From Victivallales bacterium (GTDB lineage: Bacteria; Verrucomicrobiota; Lentisphaeria; Oligosphaerales; Lenti-02): a DNA stretch of 29,091 nt. The first letter of the stretch is position 1; each line of letters starts with the position of its first letter. The notes below the pieces were generated by a model, which was given only the letters and a program-made list of their open reading frames with translations, was not told the DNA's origin and ran no database searches. The stretch covers positions 1 through 29,091 of the forward strand of contig JABGQJ010000010.1 in the NCBI GenBank assembly GCA_018648945.1, given 5' to 3'. This document shows positions 1 to 8,712 of this stretch, in pieces. The position numbers and the translations under genes were made by a program.

Positions 1-2594
1 TCGCCATCCCGGGCCGCGCACGCCCGGGCAACCACCGCCCCGCTGTCGCCATTCGGTGTCTGGGCGATGGGGACCACCCGCGTCTCATCCTGCCACGGCC
101 ATTCATCGATCGCGCCATCCACAGTGGGGGGCTTCTTGGTCCGTGGCGCACGTAGCGCGCGCCCGGCGGGCGGAGCTGCAGTGGCGACCTGGGGCACCCG
201 GCCCGTCCGCTCCGCCGTGGCGGCAGCCTGCACGGGAACGGCCCCGCAATCGGTGAACTCGTTGCCGCGAGCATTCGCGGCCGCCCACAGTCCCTTGCTG
301 CTCTCCCGCACCGGCTGGGCGCAACGCTCGAAGACATTCCGCATGATCTGGCTCCGCGCTGGTTTGCCGGTTGGGTCGGGAAAGAGGGAGAGAGCGGCGC
401 AGCCCGCCTCGTCGAAGCCGGTCAATCGGTTCCCAATCAGCTGGAATCGCCCGCGCACCTCGATGCCCTGCGTGACGCCGCCGACGGCGTCGCGAGTCAG
501 CATGTTGTCCTGGACCACCGAATTCGGGCCGCCATAGCCGGCCAGAACGATCGGGCGGCGACAGTCGGCGATGGTGTTGTGGTGGATCTGCCAGTTCATG
601 GAAGGGGGGAGCACTTGGAAGGAGTCGCCGGCCTTCATCTTGTGGGGGGCTGTGAGTTTGAACTGCACGGTCTCGGGTTTGTCCGCGCCGGTCACGGCCT
701 CGATCACCGAGAACCCCAGGTGACGCGTGCCGCTCACCCAGGCGATTCGCCACCCCTGGCACTGCGCCGGCAGACGCGAATCCAGCGGCAGATAGCGTCG
801 GTTGGCGGCGAAGGTGGTCTCATCGAGGACCGAGAGCACGCGCGAGGTGGCGCGCCCGGCGAGGAGACCTGTCCCGCAGTTGCGGATCAGATTGTCGTGC
901 ACCGTCGTGTCCCGCGCCGGTTCGAGGAGCTGGATCGCCGTGACCTTGGGATCGCAGGCACCACGCACGTAGATTTGGTTGTCGCTGATGATGGTGCCCG
1001 GTGCACTGACATCGATGGCGATCCGCGCCTTCGATGTCTCGCCCACCTCGGTCATGTCGAAGATATTGCTCTGGATCGTGGTATGTGCCGAGGGATAGTG
1101 CGAAGGGTCGGAGTTTCCCGCCACATGGATGGCCGACGACCCGAAATTGATGAAGCGATTATTGGTGATGATGACCTGATGCGCCCCCACCGCCGTGCGA
1201 ATCGCTGCGCCGCCATAGGGAGTCACCTGTTCGAAGACATTGTTGGCGATAACGTGCTGTCCCGAGCCCACGTCCGGGTAGGTGTCGTCCCGGTTGTAGA
1301 TGCCAAGATTGCCCATGGCCACCGTCCCGGCGTTGCGGACGTAGTTTCCCTCGAACCGCACGAAGCGGGAGGCACTCTCCCAGGAGCAGCCGCCCACGTC
1401 CACGATGCGGCATTGCAGGATATGGGTGTTCTCCGGCCCCACATTCACATCGTTGAACGCATTGCGTCCGCAGTTGATCGCCGAGCAGCGCAGGTAGGTG
1501 ATCCCCTGCGAATGGTTGGGATTGGGCTTGTCCGGCCGCCCCCGGCTCTTGCCGGCCGCCACGAAGCACTCCGACGCCATCCGCCGCCCGTGGCAGTTCT
1601 CAATCAACACCCGTTGCGTGCCGCTGGTGGTGACCGCGTTGCAGTTCTTCGCCGCAAACCCCCAGAAGTAGCTCGATCCACGCATCGGGATATGCCCGCA
1701 CTGGTCGCGCCGGTCAAAGCCGGAGTGCCCGACCATCGTGAGATTGCGCAAGGTGGCCTCGATACCCCCGACCAGAATGATGCAGGCACCATTCCCCTCG
1801 CTGATATCCAGGATGGTATCGACCGCATTCGCGCCCTCGATGCGGAGACCGGCGGGCTTGTTCACGCGCAGGCTCTTGGAGAGCCGGTACCGGCCAACCG
1901 GAATGAACACGTGCCGTTTCTCCTTGATCCCCCGGTTGATCGCCTCCTGCAAGGCGGCGTCGTCACAATGCCGCAGATCAGCGCCGGTCGCCGTCCGGGT
2001 TGGCGCGTTGCGCAAGGTGATGGTGTTCCCCTCGATCTTCTCGATGCGAGTCACCAGCTGCCCGCGCGCGCCGAAGGCTACCGTGTAGCCCTTCTCCCAC
2101 GTGTGCTCGTTGAAGCGCACCTCCAAGCCATCGCGTAGCGGCTGCCAATCGCCGGAAAGCGGTACGGTTTCGTTCCACGTCCGCGCCAGATCCTCGGACC
2201 AGCGAAACGTCCGTGCATTCTCGGCCACGTCGAGCACCAGCACCAGCCAGTCCCCTTGGCTCCCGTCATAGCCCCGAAGCTCGACCTTCCCCTTCGGCGG
2301 CTTGCCCCAGGCCACCTTGTGGCGCGGGCCCCAGATCTGCTGAAGGACGATGCGCGGGGCTGCTTTCGAGAGCATGACCCCCTGGCCAACCTGAAAGTCG
2401 CCGATCTCCGCCACCGTGATGGTCTTCTCGCCCTTGGTAGTGGCTGCCGTGGTGGAATACTCGCTGCCGGACGCGCCACAGTCGCGCACGTTCAGCCACA
2501 AGTCCGGAATCCCCGGCTCCGGCGCGGCCCCGCATGTTCCCGACGTCAAGACACAGGCAGCAATCCCGACGACCAATGCAGACAGAGACTTCAT
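1..2594 (-). CDS. Secreted right-handed parallel beta-helix protein with C-terminal CBM9-like region (partial, 3' end outside window)
   Basis: The frame is open from the ATG at 2594 to the window's left edge (864 codons, no stop). A GAGGAG ribosome site lies 6 bases before the ATG. Residues 1-23 form a signal peptide ending Gly-Ala-Ala. A pectate-lyase-3-like entry motif (DCGASG, 38-43) follows, but its usual partner segment (DDAALQEAINRG, then FIPVGRYRL) comes only at about 211-238. The roughly 170 residues between them look like an inserted beta domain. From about 240 to 800 there are many short Asn-rich turns (N-x-F, N-x-I) typical of beta-helix rungs. At about 818-833, KKPPTVDGAIDEWP matches the start of CBM9-like sugar-binding domains, so the missing end probably completes one. 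It is probably an exported polysaccharide lyase or glycosidase; the substrate cannot be told. It follows another beta-helix gene by 112 bases. Confidence 0.85.
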   Translation of the reverse strand, partial: MKSLSALVVGIAACVLTSGTCGAAPEPGIPDLWLNVRDCGASGSEYSTTAATTKGEKTITVAEIGDFQVGQGVMLSKAAPRIVLQQIWGPRHKVAWGKPPKGKVELRGYDGSQGDWLVLVLDVAENARTFRWSEDLARTWNETVPLSGDWQPLRDGLEVRFNEHTWEKGYTVAFGARGQLVTRIEKIEGNTITLRNAPTRTATGADLRHCDDAALQEAINRGIKEKRHVFIPVGRYRLSKSLRVNKPAGLRIEGANAVDTILDISEGNGACIILVGGIEATLRNLTMVGHSGFDRRDQCGHIPMRGSSYFWGFAAKNCNAVTTSGTQRVLIENCHGRRMASECFVAAGKSRGRPDKPNPNHSQGITYLRCSAINCGRNAFNDVNVGPENTHILQCRIVDVGGCSWESASRFVRFEGNYVRNAGTVAMGNLGIYNRDDTYPDVGSGQHVIANNVFEQVTPYGGAAIRTAVGAHQVIITNNRFINFGSSAIHVAGNSDPSHYPSAHTTIQSNIFDMTEVGETSKARIAIDVSAPGTIISDNQIYVRGACDPKVTAIQLLEPARDTTVHDNLIRNCGTGLLAGRATSRVLSVLDETTFAANRRYLPLDSRLPAQCQGWRIAWVSGTRHLGFSVIEAVTGADKPETVQFKLTAPHKMKAGDSFQVLPPSMNWQIHHNTIADCRRPIVLAGYGGPNSVVQDNMLTRDAVGGVTQGIEVRGRFQLIGNRLTGFDEAGCAALSLFPDPTGKPARSQIMRNVFERCAQPVRESSKGLWAAANARGNEFTDCGAVPVQAAATAERTGRVPQVATAAPPAGRALRAPRTKKPPTVDGAIDEWPWQDETRVVPIAQTPNGDSGAVVARACAARDG

Positions 2595-2600
2595 CACAAG

Positions 2601-2606
2601 CTCCTC
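2601..2606 (-). promoter_or_regulatory. Ribosome binding site fixing the start at 2594
   Basis: Reading leftward, GAGGAG lies 6 bases upstream of the ATG at 2594. The codons that follow encode a clear signal peptide. This supports 2594 over other in-frame starts for the beta-helix gene that leaves the window. Confidence 0.7.
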
Positions 2607-2706
2607 GGCTGGGACTTTGGGGGCGGACCAATCCTGCCCGACGCTAGCCGTTGATCGGGGAGATGCAAGGGACGATGCAGTTCGCCCTGAGGCTGGTGCC
2701 GAACGC

Positions 2707-4422
2707 CTACTTCCTGCCCTTCCCCCGTCTCAGTTCGAATTGGGCTTCGTAGAGGGACGGGGGTTGGACGCCGGGTCGGTTCAGGCCTTCGACGCGCAAC
2801 CACTCGTCGTCACGGTCGGCGGCACTGTCACGGACCTTCACTGGCTGGTCACCTTCGCGGGTGAGACCAACGAGGAATGACTTGGGCCAGTGCTCGTGAG
2901 CGGAGCGCGGGGCGTTGCTGGTGGTTTTGGCGTAGGTGCGGAAAAACTCGTCGGGGCCGCCGAGCGGCCAGGTCGCGCCCCGGCTCATCTCAGCGGGGCA
3001 GCGGAGATTCCAGAACACATTGCGCACGCCAGCATGGGGCAGATAGCTGGGGGCGCCGCCGGGCATCACGTAGACCTGGCCGATGTTCTCGTAGAGGTTC
3101 TCATAGGGGAACAGGCCATGGAAGTCCAGTGCGGGGGATGTCCCGGCAACCTTGTCGTGGGGGTAGTCCACCACACTGTTACGGAAGACATTGCCGGAAG
3201 CCATGCCTGACACAAAGAACGTATGGACACGCTGGCTCGTGATGGTGAAGCCCTCGGTGAGGCAGTCGTGGGCATGGGACAGCGTGAGCGCGGTGTGCCC
3301 AGTCACACCGACCACGGCGACCCTGCGGAAAGTCAGGTTCTTCGACCAGTTGGCGGTGATCCCCTGGGTGTAATCCTGGATGACCACGTCACGCACCCAG
3401 CCATCCCAGAGGCGGCTGATGAGGATCGCGTTCCACTGGTAGTTCTGTTCGCTGCTGGAACGGAGGATGTCCTTGCCCTTGGCATCGATGGGGAAGGGCT
3501 TGTGGTGGGCGTAGCCGCCGGGCCAATCGCTGGCGAAGCGAATGCCTTCGATGCCGCTGCCCGTGCTGTGGCGCCATTGGCTGATCGAGGGGGTCCAGCG
3601 GGCGAGGAGATCGACGCGGAGGGGCTGGGCCAACCGCACTGTGTGGTCGTCCACGATCTCGGCAATGCGCACCGGGAAGTCGAGCTTCTTGCCCCGGCGT
3701 CCCACCGTGTCGTACAGGTCGTCGCGGAGCTGGTAGGGGGCGACTAGGCACGTTGGGATCTCGCACTTCTCAGCCTTCGGAGCCTTCTCGTCGATCAACG
3801 GATCGGTCGCGGTGAGGATGAAGCGACTGCCCTTCCCCAGAGGAGTGGTCGTGTTGACCGTCAGCAGCGTGTCCCCGCGCTTAGCGTCCTGAGTGACGAT
3901 GGCACTGCCGCCACCCCAGTCCGACTTGCCGAGGACCACCGTGGCGTCGCTGTGGATGGAACGGATGGGAGCGCGCAGATGCAGGATCGTGCCTTCGGGG
4001 CCCGAGCCGGCGCCGCGCAGGACGACGTTCGAGGCCTTGATCCGAAGGCACTTGTTCGGATTCTTGCCGTCCTGCTTGGAGTTGATGTAGTAGCGGCCGG
4101 CCGGGATGAAGAGCGCGCCGCCGCCCTTGGCCGCAACCGCATCGACTGCCTTCTGGAGGGCCTCCGTGTCGTCGCCTTCGTCATTGGGCACGGCCCCGAA
4201 ATCGGTAGCCACGGCTACTTGGGGCAGGTTGGGAATGGGGCTGTCGCCCATCCCGTAGCCGGCATAGGAGAAGTCGGGCAGCGCCTTGCCTGTAGGTCCC
4301 TGCTTCTGGAATTCCTGCCAGTACTGCGACTCCCAGGCCAACGAGCCCGAGCAAACGCAGAGGAGTGAGAGTGTGACCGCCTTGCGGGCGAGTGAGGACC
4401 GTTTCTTTCCGCGTTCCACCAT
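2707..4422 (-). CDS. Secreted pectate-lyase-superfamily beta-helix protein
   Basis: 571 residues from the ATG at 4422. A GGAG 7 bases upstream and a Lys/Arg-rich signal peptide right after (KKRSSLARK, then a hydrophobic stretch to about residue 29) favour this start over the in-frame GTG at 4476. At 74-113 the protein shows the pectate_lyase_3 / GH28-related entry signature: DFGAVPNDEGDDTEALQKAV, then a Gly-rich turn and ALFIPAGRYYI. LRIKASNVVLRGAGSGPEGT begins the helix. Beta-helix rungs run to about residue 480. The C-terminal part (PLGGPDEFFRTY onward) resembles the extension seen in DUF4955-type proteins, though I cannot confirm that. It probably acts outside the cytoplasm on a polysaccharide. 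Catalytic residues are not identifiable by eye, so lyase versus hydrolase stays open. It is the first gene of a leftward pair and diverges from the GH38 operon. Confidence 0.85.
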   Translation of the reverse strand: MVERGKKRSSLARKAVTLSLLCVCSGSLAWESQYWQEFQKQGPTGKALPDFSYAGYGMGDSPIPNLPQVAVATDFGAVPNDEGDDTEALQKAVDAVAAKGGGALFIPAGRYYINSKQDGKNPNKCLRIKASNVVLRGAGSGPEGTILHLRAPIRSIHSDATVVLGKSDWGGGSAIVTQDAKRGDTLLTVNTTTPLGKGSRFILTATDPLIDEKAPKAEKCEIPTCLVAPYQLRDDLYDTVGRRGKKLDFPVRIAEIVDDHTVRLAQPLRVDLLARWTPSISQWRHSTGSGIEGIRFASDWPGGYAHHKPFPIDAKGKDILRSSSEQNYQWNAILISRLWDGWVRDVVIQDYTQGITANWSKNLTFRRVAVVGVTGHTALTLSHAHDCLTEGFTITSQRVHTFFVSGMASGNVFRNSVVDYPHDKVAGTSPALDFHGLFPYENLYENIGQVYVMPGGAPSYLPHAGVRNVFWNLRCPAEMSRGATWPLGGPDEFFRTYAKTTSNAPRSAHEHWPKSFLVGLTREGDQPVKVRDSAADRDDEWLRVEGLNRPGVQPPSLYEAQFELRRGKGRK

Positions 4423-4602
4423 TCGGCATCTCCAGGAAGGCTGCTGGACATCGGGGGTGCAGTACGGGAACTGCACAGGACTATAGCGCCACGCTGGCAG
4501 GACGCTTGCATGCCGGGCGATTGCCTCGTCCGGCGGGAAATTGTGGGTTGGGCGGGCACATTATGGGCGAGTCATTCCGGTCAACACCTTCAGGGGACAC
4601 CC
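4423..4602. promoter_or_regulatory. Divergent intergenic region, presumed promoters for the beta-helix pair and the GH38 operon
   Basis: These 180 bases separate divergent genes and so must hold both promoters. A leftward TATAGT near 4479-4484 could be a -10 box, but I see no good -35 element at the right distance. No clear operator palindrome was found. The only firm elements are the two ribosome sites: leftward GGAG at 4430-4433 and rightward AGGGGA at 4592-4597. Confidence 0.4.
4592..4597 (+). promoter_or_regulatory. Ribosome binding site fixing the GH38 start at 4603
   Basis: AGGGGA lies 5 bases before the ATG at 4603. An upstream in-frame ATG at 4510 lacks such a site, and the 31 residues it would add do not resemble a GH38 N-terminus. 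The shorter start is preferred. Confidence 0.65.
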
Positions 4603-7600
4603 ATGATCACCGAACCGAAGATCCCGCGCAAGCTGGAACGTATCGAGCAGCAGTATATGGGTCTCCGTTTCGAGACGGTGGGCACAGTGGATGTGGCGAT
4701 GGCAACCACCACCGAGTATCGCCGGGAAGAGCCGGTCGATCTGGACTGGGCACCGATGCCGGTGGGGACACGCTGGGGCGGAGACTGGCAGACGGCCTGG
4801 CTGCGGGGCGATGCGGGATTGCCCGAGTGCTGCGTGGGCAGGAAGGTGTTCATCCGCGCCAAGACGAACGTGGAGACGCTCTTCTTCGCAGATGGCGAGG
4901 CGAAGGGCGTGTTCGATGGCAACCATCCATACCGCTGCTTGACACTCAGCGGCGAGGCAGCCCACAGCTACCACTTGGCCTTCGAGGCCTATGCGGGGCA
5001 TACGTTCCCCGGCACGCAACCCTATGATAGTCGCCCGGCCATCGCGGATAATGGACAGACCTTTGGCGGCATCGAGATCGCGTTGGAACGGGAAGACGTG
5101 ACCGCGTTCTGCTTTGACCTGCGGGTTCTGCGCTCGCTGGGGCACGCGTTGGACGAGCACAGTCTGCGGCGGGGCAAGATCACGGCCGCGCTGGCCCGCG
5201 TGTTCGAGATCGTCCCGGCGGCCCCAGCAGAGGTCGCCGAGGAGCAGTGGCGCCCGGCTCTGGCCGCCGCCTGCGACATCATGCGTCCCCTGCTGGCCAG
5301 CCAAAACGGCCCGACCATACCCAAGTTCGGCTTGCTGGGGCATTCCCATATCGACACGGCCTGGTTGTGGCCGCTGGCCGAGACTTGGCGCAAATGCGCG
5401 CGCACCTTCTCCAGCATGTGCAATCTGATGGAGCAATACCCCGAAGTCACCTTCCTGCAGTCCGCGCCCTGCCATACCGAGGTGCTGCGCAGCGAGTATC
5501 CAGGCATCTTCACAAAGGTGCAGGAGTTGGCTGCCGCCGGTCGCTGGGAGCCGAATGGGGCCATGTGGGTCGAGCCCGACTGCAATCTGGTCTCGGGCGA
5601 GAGCTTCGTGCGCCAGTTGCTGGTGGGCCAGCGATCCACACGAGAGATGTTCGGCTATACCAGCGATACCCTCTGGCTGCCGGATGTGTTCGGCTACTCC
5701 GCCGCCCTACCCCAGATTCTGCAGCAAGCTGGTGTGGAGTTCTTCGTGACCACCAAGATCAGTTGGAACGACACCACCCGCTTCCCCTTCGACACCTTCG
5801 AGTGGCGCGGCATGGATGGCACGGGGGTCGTCTCCCACTTCAACCAGATCCAGGGCTGGCCCGATCCGGCCGCCCTGCTTGACCGCTGGCGCTGGATCCA
5901 GCACAAGGATTCCCAAGATCGCTTCCTCTACTGCTACGGCTGGGGCGATGGCGGGGGCGGCCCAGCCGCCGAGCAGATGGAAGTGACGCGCCGCATCGGG
6001 GACCTGGAAGGCTGCCCGCAGGCGGAGCACACCACGGTCACCGAGTTCATGCAGGGCGTGCGCGACGACATGGGCGAGCTGCCGGTCTACCGGGGCGAGC
6101 TGTACCTGGAATTCCACCGTGGGACGCTGACCAGCATTGCCGGCATCAAGCGCGGCAACCGCAAGAGCGAGCTGGCCATGCGCGATGCCGAGTTCCTTTG
6201 CACTCTGGGTGCCTTGCGTGGCGTAAGCTACCCGCACGGCGAGCTTCTCGAACTCTGGAAGCGGCTCCTCATCAACCAATTCCACGATATTCTCCCAGGC
6301 TCCTCCATTGCCGAAGTGAACGACGAGGCACTGGCCGACTTCGCGGCGATCATCGAGGGTGCCCACGGCCTAGGCTGCGAGGCGCTGGACGAGGCCGGGC
6401 TCTGTGGCGATACGGAGGATGCGGTCCTGGTGCTCAACTCCCTGAGCTGGGACCGCACCGATCCCTTCGCCATCGCCAGCATTCCCGGCAGGCGCCCCGT
6501 CGGCTGCCAGGCCCAGGCGGTCACGGATGTGTTTGGCCAGGAATCACTGCTTGTGGGTGGCGTGACATTGCCGGCTCTGGGCGGCGTGGCGATCCACCTG
6601 GAAGATGGGAAGCCCGAGGCGGCAGCGTCCCCATTCACAGTAGCTGGGGACCGCGTCCTCACCCCTTTTGCCGAGGTGCAGTTCGGGCTTGAGGGAGAGA
6701 TCGTCTCCTTCCTTGACCTCGCCAGTGGTCGCGAGTTGGTGCGCGAGGATGGGGCGCTGAACCTGTTCCTCCTCGGTGAGGATATTCCGCAGCAGTACGA
6801 CAACTGGGATATCGACGAAGATCAGCGCCGCAAGCTCTCCGCCAGCGCAACCTTCGTGGATCGCGAAGTGGTGGCGGACGGCCCGCTGCAGTTGCGTCTG
6901 CGCGGGCACTACGAGTTTGGCGAGTCCTCCCTTTGCCAAGACATCGTCTTCCATGCCGGCACCGCCCGGGTGGATTTCGAGACCGTCGTCGACTGGCGCG
7001 AGAAGCACCAGTTGCTCAAGGTCGCCTTCGAGCTGGACGTGCTGGCCGACTTCGCGCGGCACGAGATCCAATACGGCTTCGTGGAGCGCCCCACCCATCG
7101 CAACTACCCGCAGGACCGCGCCCGCTTCGAGGTCTGCGCCCACAAGTGGACCGACCTGGCCGAGACCAACTTCGGCGTGGCCTTGCTCAACGACTGCAAG
7201 TACGGCGTGGATGTGCTGGAGGGCGACATTCGGTTGAGCTTGCTCAAGGGAGGCACCCACCCCGATCCGCGCGGCGACGCGGGGATGCACCCCATGACCT
7301 ACTCGCTCCTGCCCCACGCGGGACCGTTCTCAGCCTCGGCAGTCGTGCTGCCAGCCTACGAGCTCAACGTGGCACCCATCGCCGTGTTCGGCACTGGGCA
7401 AGCGCCGGAATCGCTGGTCCGAGCGAGTGCTCCCAATGTGCTGGTGGAGTCGGTCAAGTGGGCCGAGGACGAAGATGCGTTGATCCTACGCCTGTACGAG
7501 GCGGAGAAGTCGGCAACCACGGCCCACCTACAGTTCGGCATGCCCGTGGCGGCAGTGGTCGAAGTGAACCTGCTGGAAGAGGAGCCGGAAGATCTGGTAC

Positions 7601-7671
7601 TGGATGGCCTGTCCCTGGCTCTGCATTTCCGACCCTTCGAGATCAAGACCCTCAAGCTGACTCTGAGCTAA
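4603..7671 (+). CDS. Glycoside hydrolase family 38 alpha-mannosidase
   Basis: 1022 residues, the usual size for bacterial GH38 enzymes. An N-terminal accessory domain covers about 1-240. The catalytic domain starts at HSHIDTAWLWP (247 onward), where His247 and Asp251 fit the zinc-binding positions of the family. WLPDVFGYS places the expected nucleophile at Asp361. NQFHDILPGSSI (His561, Asp562) is the conserved helical-domain motif that also reaches the active site. The rest is the large beta-sandwich C-terminus. No signal peptide is visible, so it should act in the cytoplasm, hydrolysing alpha-mannosidic bonds in imported oligosaccharides. It lies 12 bases before a Gfo/Idh/MocA gene, almost certainly in one operon, and diverges from two secreted beta-helix genes. 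All family hallmarks are present. The exact linkage cleaved is not known. Confidence 0.95.
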   Translation: MITEPKIPRKLERIEQQYMGLRFETVGTVDVAMATTTEYRREEPVDLDWAPMPVGTRWGGDWQTAWLRGDAGLPECCVGRKVFIRAKTNVETLFFADGEAKGVFDGNHPYRCLTLSGEAAHSYHLAFEAYAGHTFPGTQPYDSRPAIADNGQTFGGIEIALEREDVTAFCFDLRVLRSLGHALDEHSLRRGKITAALARVFEIVPAAPAEVAEEQWRPALAAACDIMRPLLASQNGPTIPKFGLLGHSHIDTAWLWPLAETWRKCARTFSSMCNLMEQYPEVTFLQSAPCHTEVLRSEYPGIFTKVQELAAAGRWEPNGAMWVEPDCNLVSGESFVRQLLVGQRSTREMFGYTSDTLWLPDVFGYSAALPQILQQAGVEFFVTTKISWNDTTRFPFDTFEWRGMDGTGVVSHFNQIQGWPDPAALLDRWRWIQHKDSQDRFLYCYGWGDGGGGPAAEQMEVTRRIGDLEGCPQAEHTTVTEFMQGVRDDMGELPVYRGELYLEFHRGTLTSIAGIKRGNRKSELAMRDAEFLCTLGALRGVSYPHGELLELWKRLLINQFHDILPGSSIAEVNDEALADFAAIIEGAHGLGCEALDEAGLCGDTEDAVLVLNSLSWDRTDPFAIASIPGRRPVGCQAQAVTDVFGQESLLVGGVTLPALGGVAIHLEDGKPEAAASPFTVAGDRVLTPFAEVQFGLEGEIVSFLDLASGRELVREDGALNLFLLGEDIPQQYDNWDIDEDQRRKLSASATFVDREVVADGPLQLRLRGHYEFGESSLCQDIVFHAGTARVDFETVVDWREKHQLLKVAFELDVLADFARHEIQYGFVERPTHRNYPQDRARFEVCAHKWTDLAETNFGVALLNDCKYGVDVLEGDIRLSLLKGGTHPDPRGDAGMHPMTYSLLPHAGPFSASAVVLPAYELNVAPIAVFGTGQAPESLVRASAPNVLVESVKWAEDEDALILRLYEAEKSATTAHLQFGMPVAAVVEVNLLEEEPEDLVLDGLSLALHFRPFEIKTLKLTLS

Positions 7672-7683
7672 CGGAGACAAACG

Positions 7684-8712
7684 ATGATTCGTGCAGCAGT
7701 TCTCGGTTACGGACGCAACGGCGGCAGCATGCATGCCGGAGGCGTGGAACAGAATCCCGATATGACGATGGCGGCGGTATGTGATATCGATCCCGCGCGG
7801 CTGGAGGTCGCCAAGGAGCGCTTTGGCTGCCCGGTTTACACCGACTACCAGGAGATGCTGGCGACTGAGGAGCTGGATCTGGTCATCATCGTGACTCGGA
7901 GCAGCCAACACTGCGAGATGACTTGCGACTGCCTGGCCGCCGAGGTGAATGTCCTGGTCACCAAGCCCTGGGCCGTGGATGCAGCGGAAGCCGGGCGTAT
8001 GGTCGAGGCCGCCAAGACAAGCAAGGGAATGCTCCTGCCCTGGCTCCCCGTCCGCTGGGCCAGTGACTATGTGCGGTTGGGTGAACTGCTGGTGGAAGAA
8101 GTCATCGGCAACGTCTTCCTGATCCGCCGGTGCTGCACCAGTTTCGGCATGCGCAACGACTGGCAGATGGAGACCGAGTTCGGTGGCGGCTACATCCTCA
8201 ACTGGGGCCCACACATTGTCGATCCGGCCGTCCTGCTGGGTGGTGCCGATGTGCAGACCGTCTACAGCCAGACCCGCAAAGCGATCAATCCCGGCGATGC
8301 CGAGGATCTGTTCATGGCCATGATCACACTGGGCAACGGCACGTTGTTGCAGACGGAGTTCTCGGTCTGCGTCTCGCACCTACCCAACTGGTTCATTCAG
8401 GGCGACAAGGGCACGATCATCGTCCATGGCAACGAACTGACCATCCATCGGCACATCCCCATGCTGCCCGACGACCCCACCAAGTACGCCTCCATGCGCG
8501 ATACCGAGGACACCGTGACCACGGAGAAGCTCGGCGGCAACATCTACGGCGACACCCACGAAATCTATCGCGATATCGCGGCTGGTCTCCTGGGCAAGGC
8601 CCCGTACCCGGTCAAGCCCGAAGATGCCTACGAGCTATCCGTCACCCTCCAGGCCGTCCGCGACTCCGCTCGCTCCGGCGCGGTGGTCCACCCAGACTAC
8701 GACAGGCCGTAG
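7684..8712 (+). CDS. Gfo/Idh/MocA family NAD(P)-dependent sugar oxidoreductase
   Basis: 342 residues, typical for the family, starting 12 bases after the mannosidase stop with GGAGA well placed upstream of the ATG. Residues 1-14 form the Rossmann nucleotide-binding loop (VLGYGRNGG). VTKPWAVD at 92-99 is the equivalent of the E-K-P motif, with Lys94 as the expected catalytic lysine. GGGYILNWGPHIVD at 167-180 is the conserved C-terminal-domain motif with His177 and Asp180. Asn173 stands where many relatives have Asp. The enzyme probably oxidises or epimerises a sugar, cyclitol or sugar acid in the cytoplasm, and pairing with GH38 points to the released monosaccharide or a derivative. The substrate is an inference. 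Its last 16 bases overlap the convergent MFS gene. Confidence 0.92.
   Translation: MIRAAVLGYGRNGGSMHAGGVEQNPDMTMAAVCDIDPARLEVAKERFGCPVYTDYQEMLATEELDLVIIVTRSSQHCEMTCDCLAAEVNVLVTKPWAVDAAEAGRMVEAAKTSKGMLLPWLPVRWASDYVRLGELLVEEVIGNVFLIRRCCTSFGMRNDWQMETEFGGGYILNWGPHIVDPAVLLGGADVQTVYSQTRKAINPGDAEDLFMAMITLGNGTLLQTEFSVCVSHLPNWFIQGDKGTIIVHGNELTIHRHIPMLPDDPTKYASMRDTEDTVTTEKLGGNIYGDTHEIYRDIAAGLLGKAPYPVKPEDAYELSVTLQAVRDSARSGAVVHPDYDRP

Noticed and set aside
579..2138. Long open frame of 519 codons on the plus strand
   Set aside because: It lies fully opposite the leftward beta-helix gene, which has a signal peptide, ribosome site and family motifs. Long antisense frames are common in GC-rich DNA, and this protein is rich in Arg, His and Asp without any recognisable motif.
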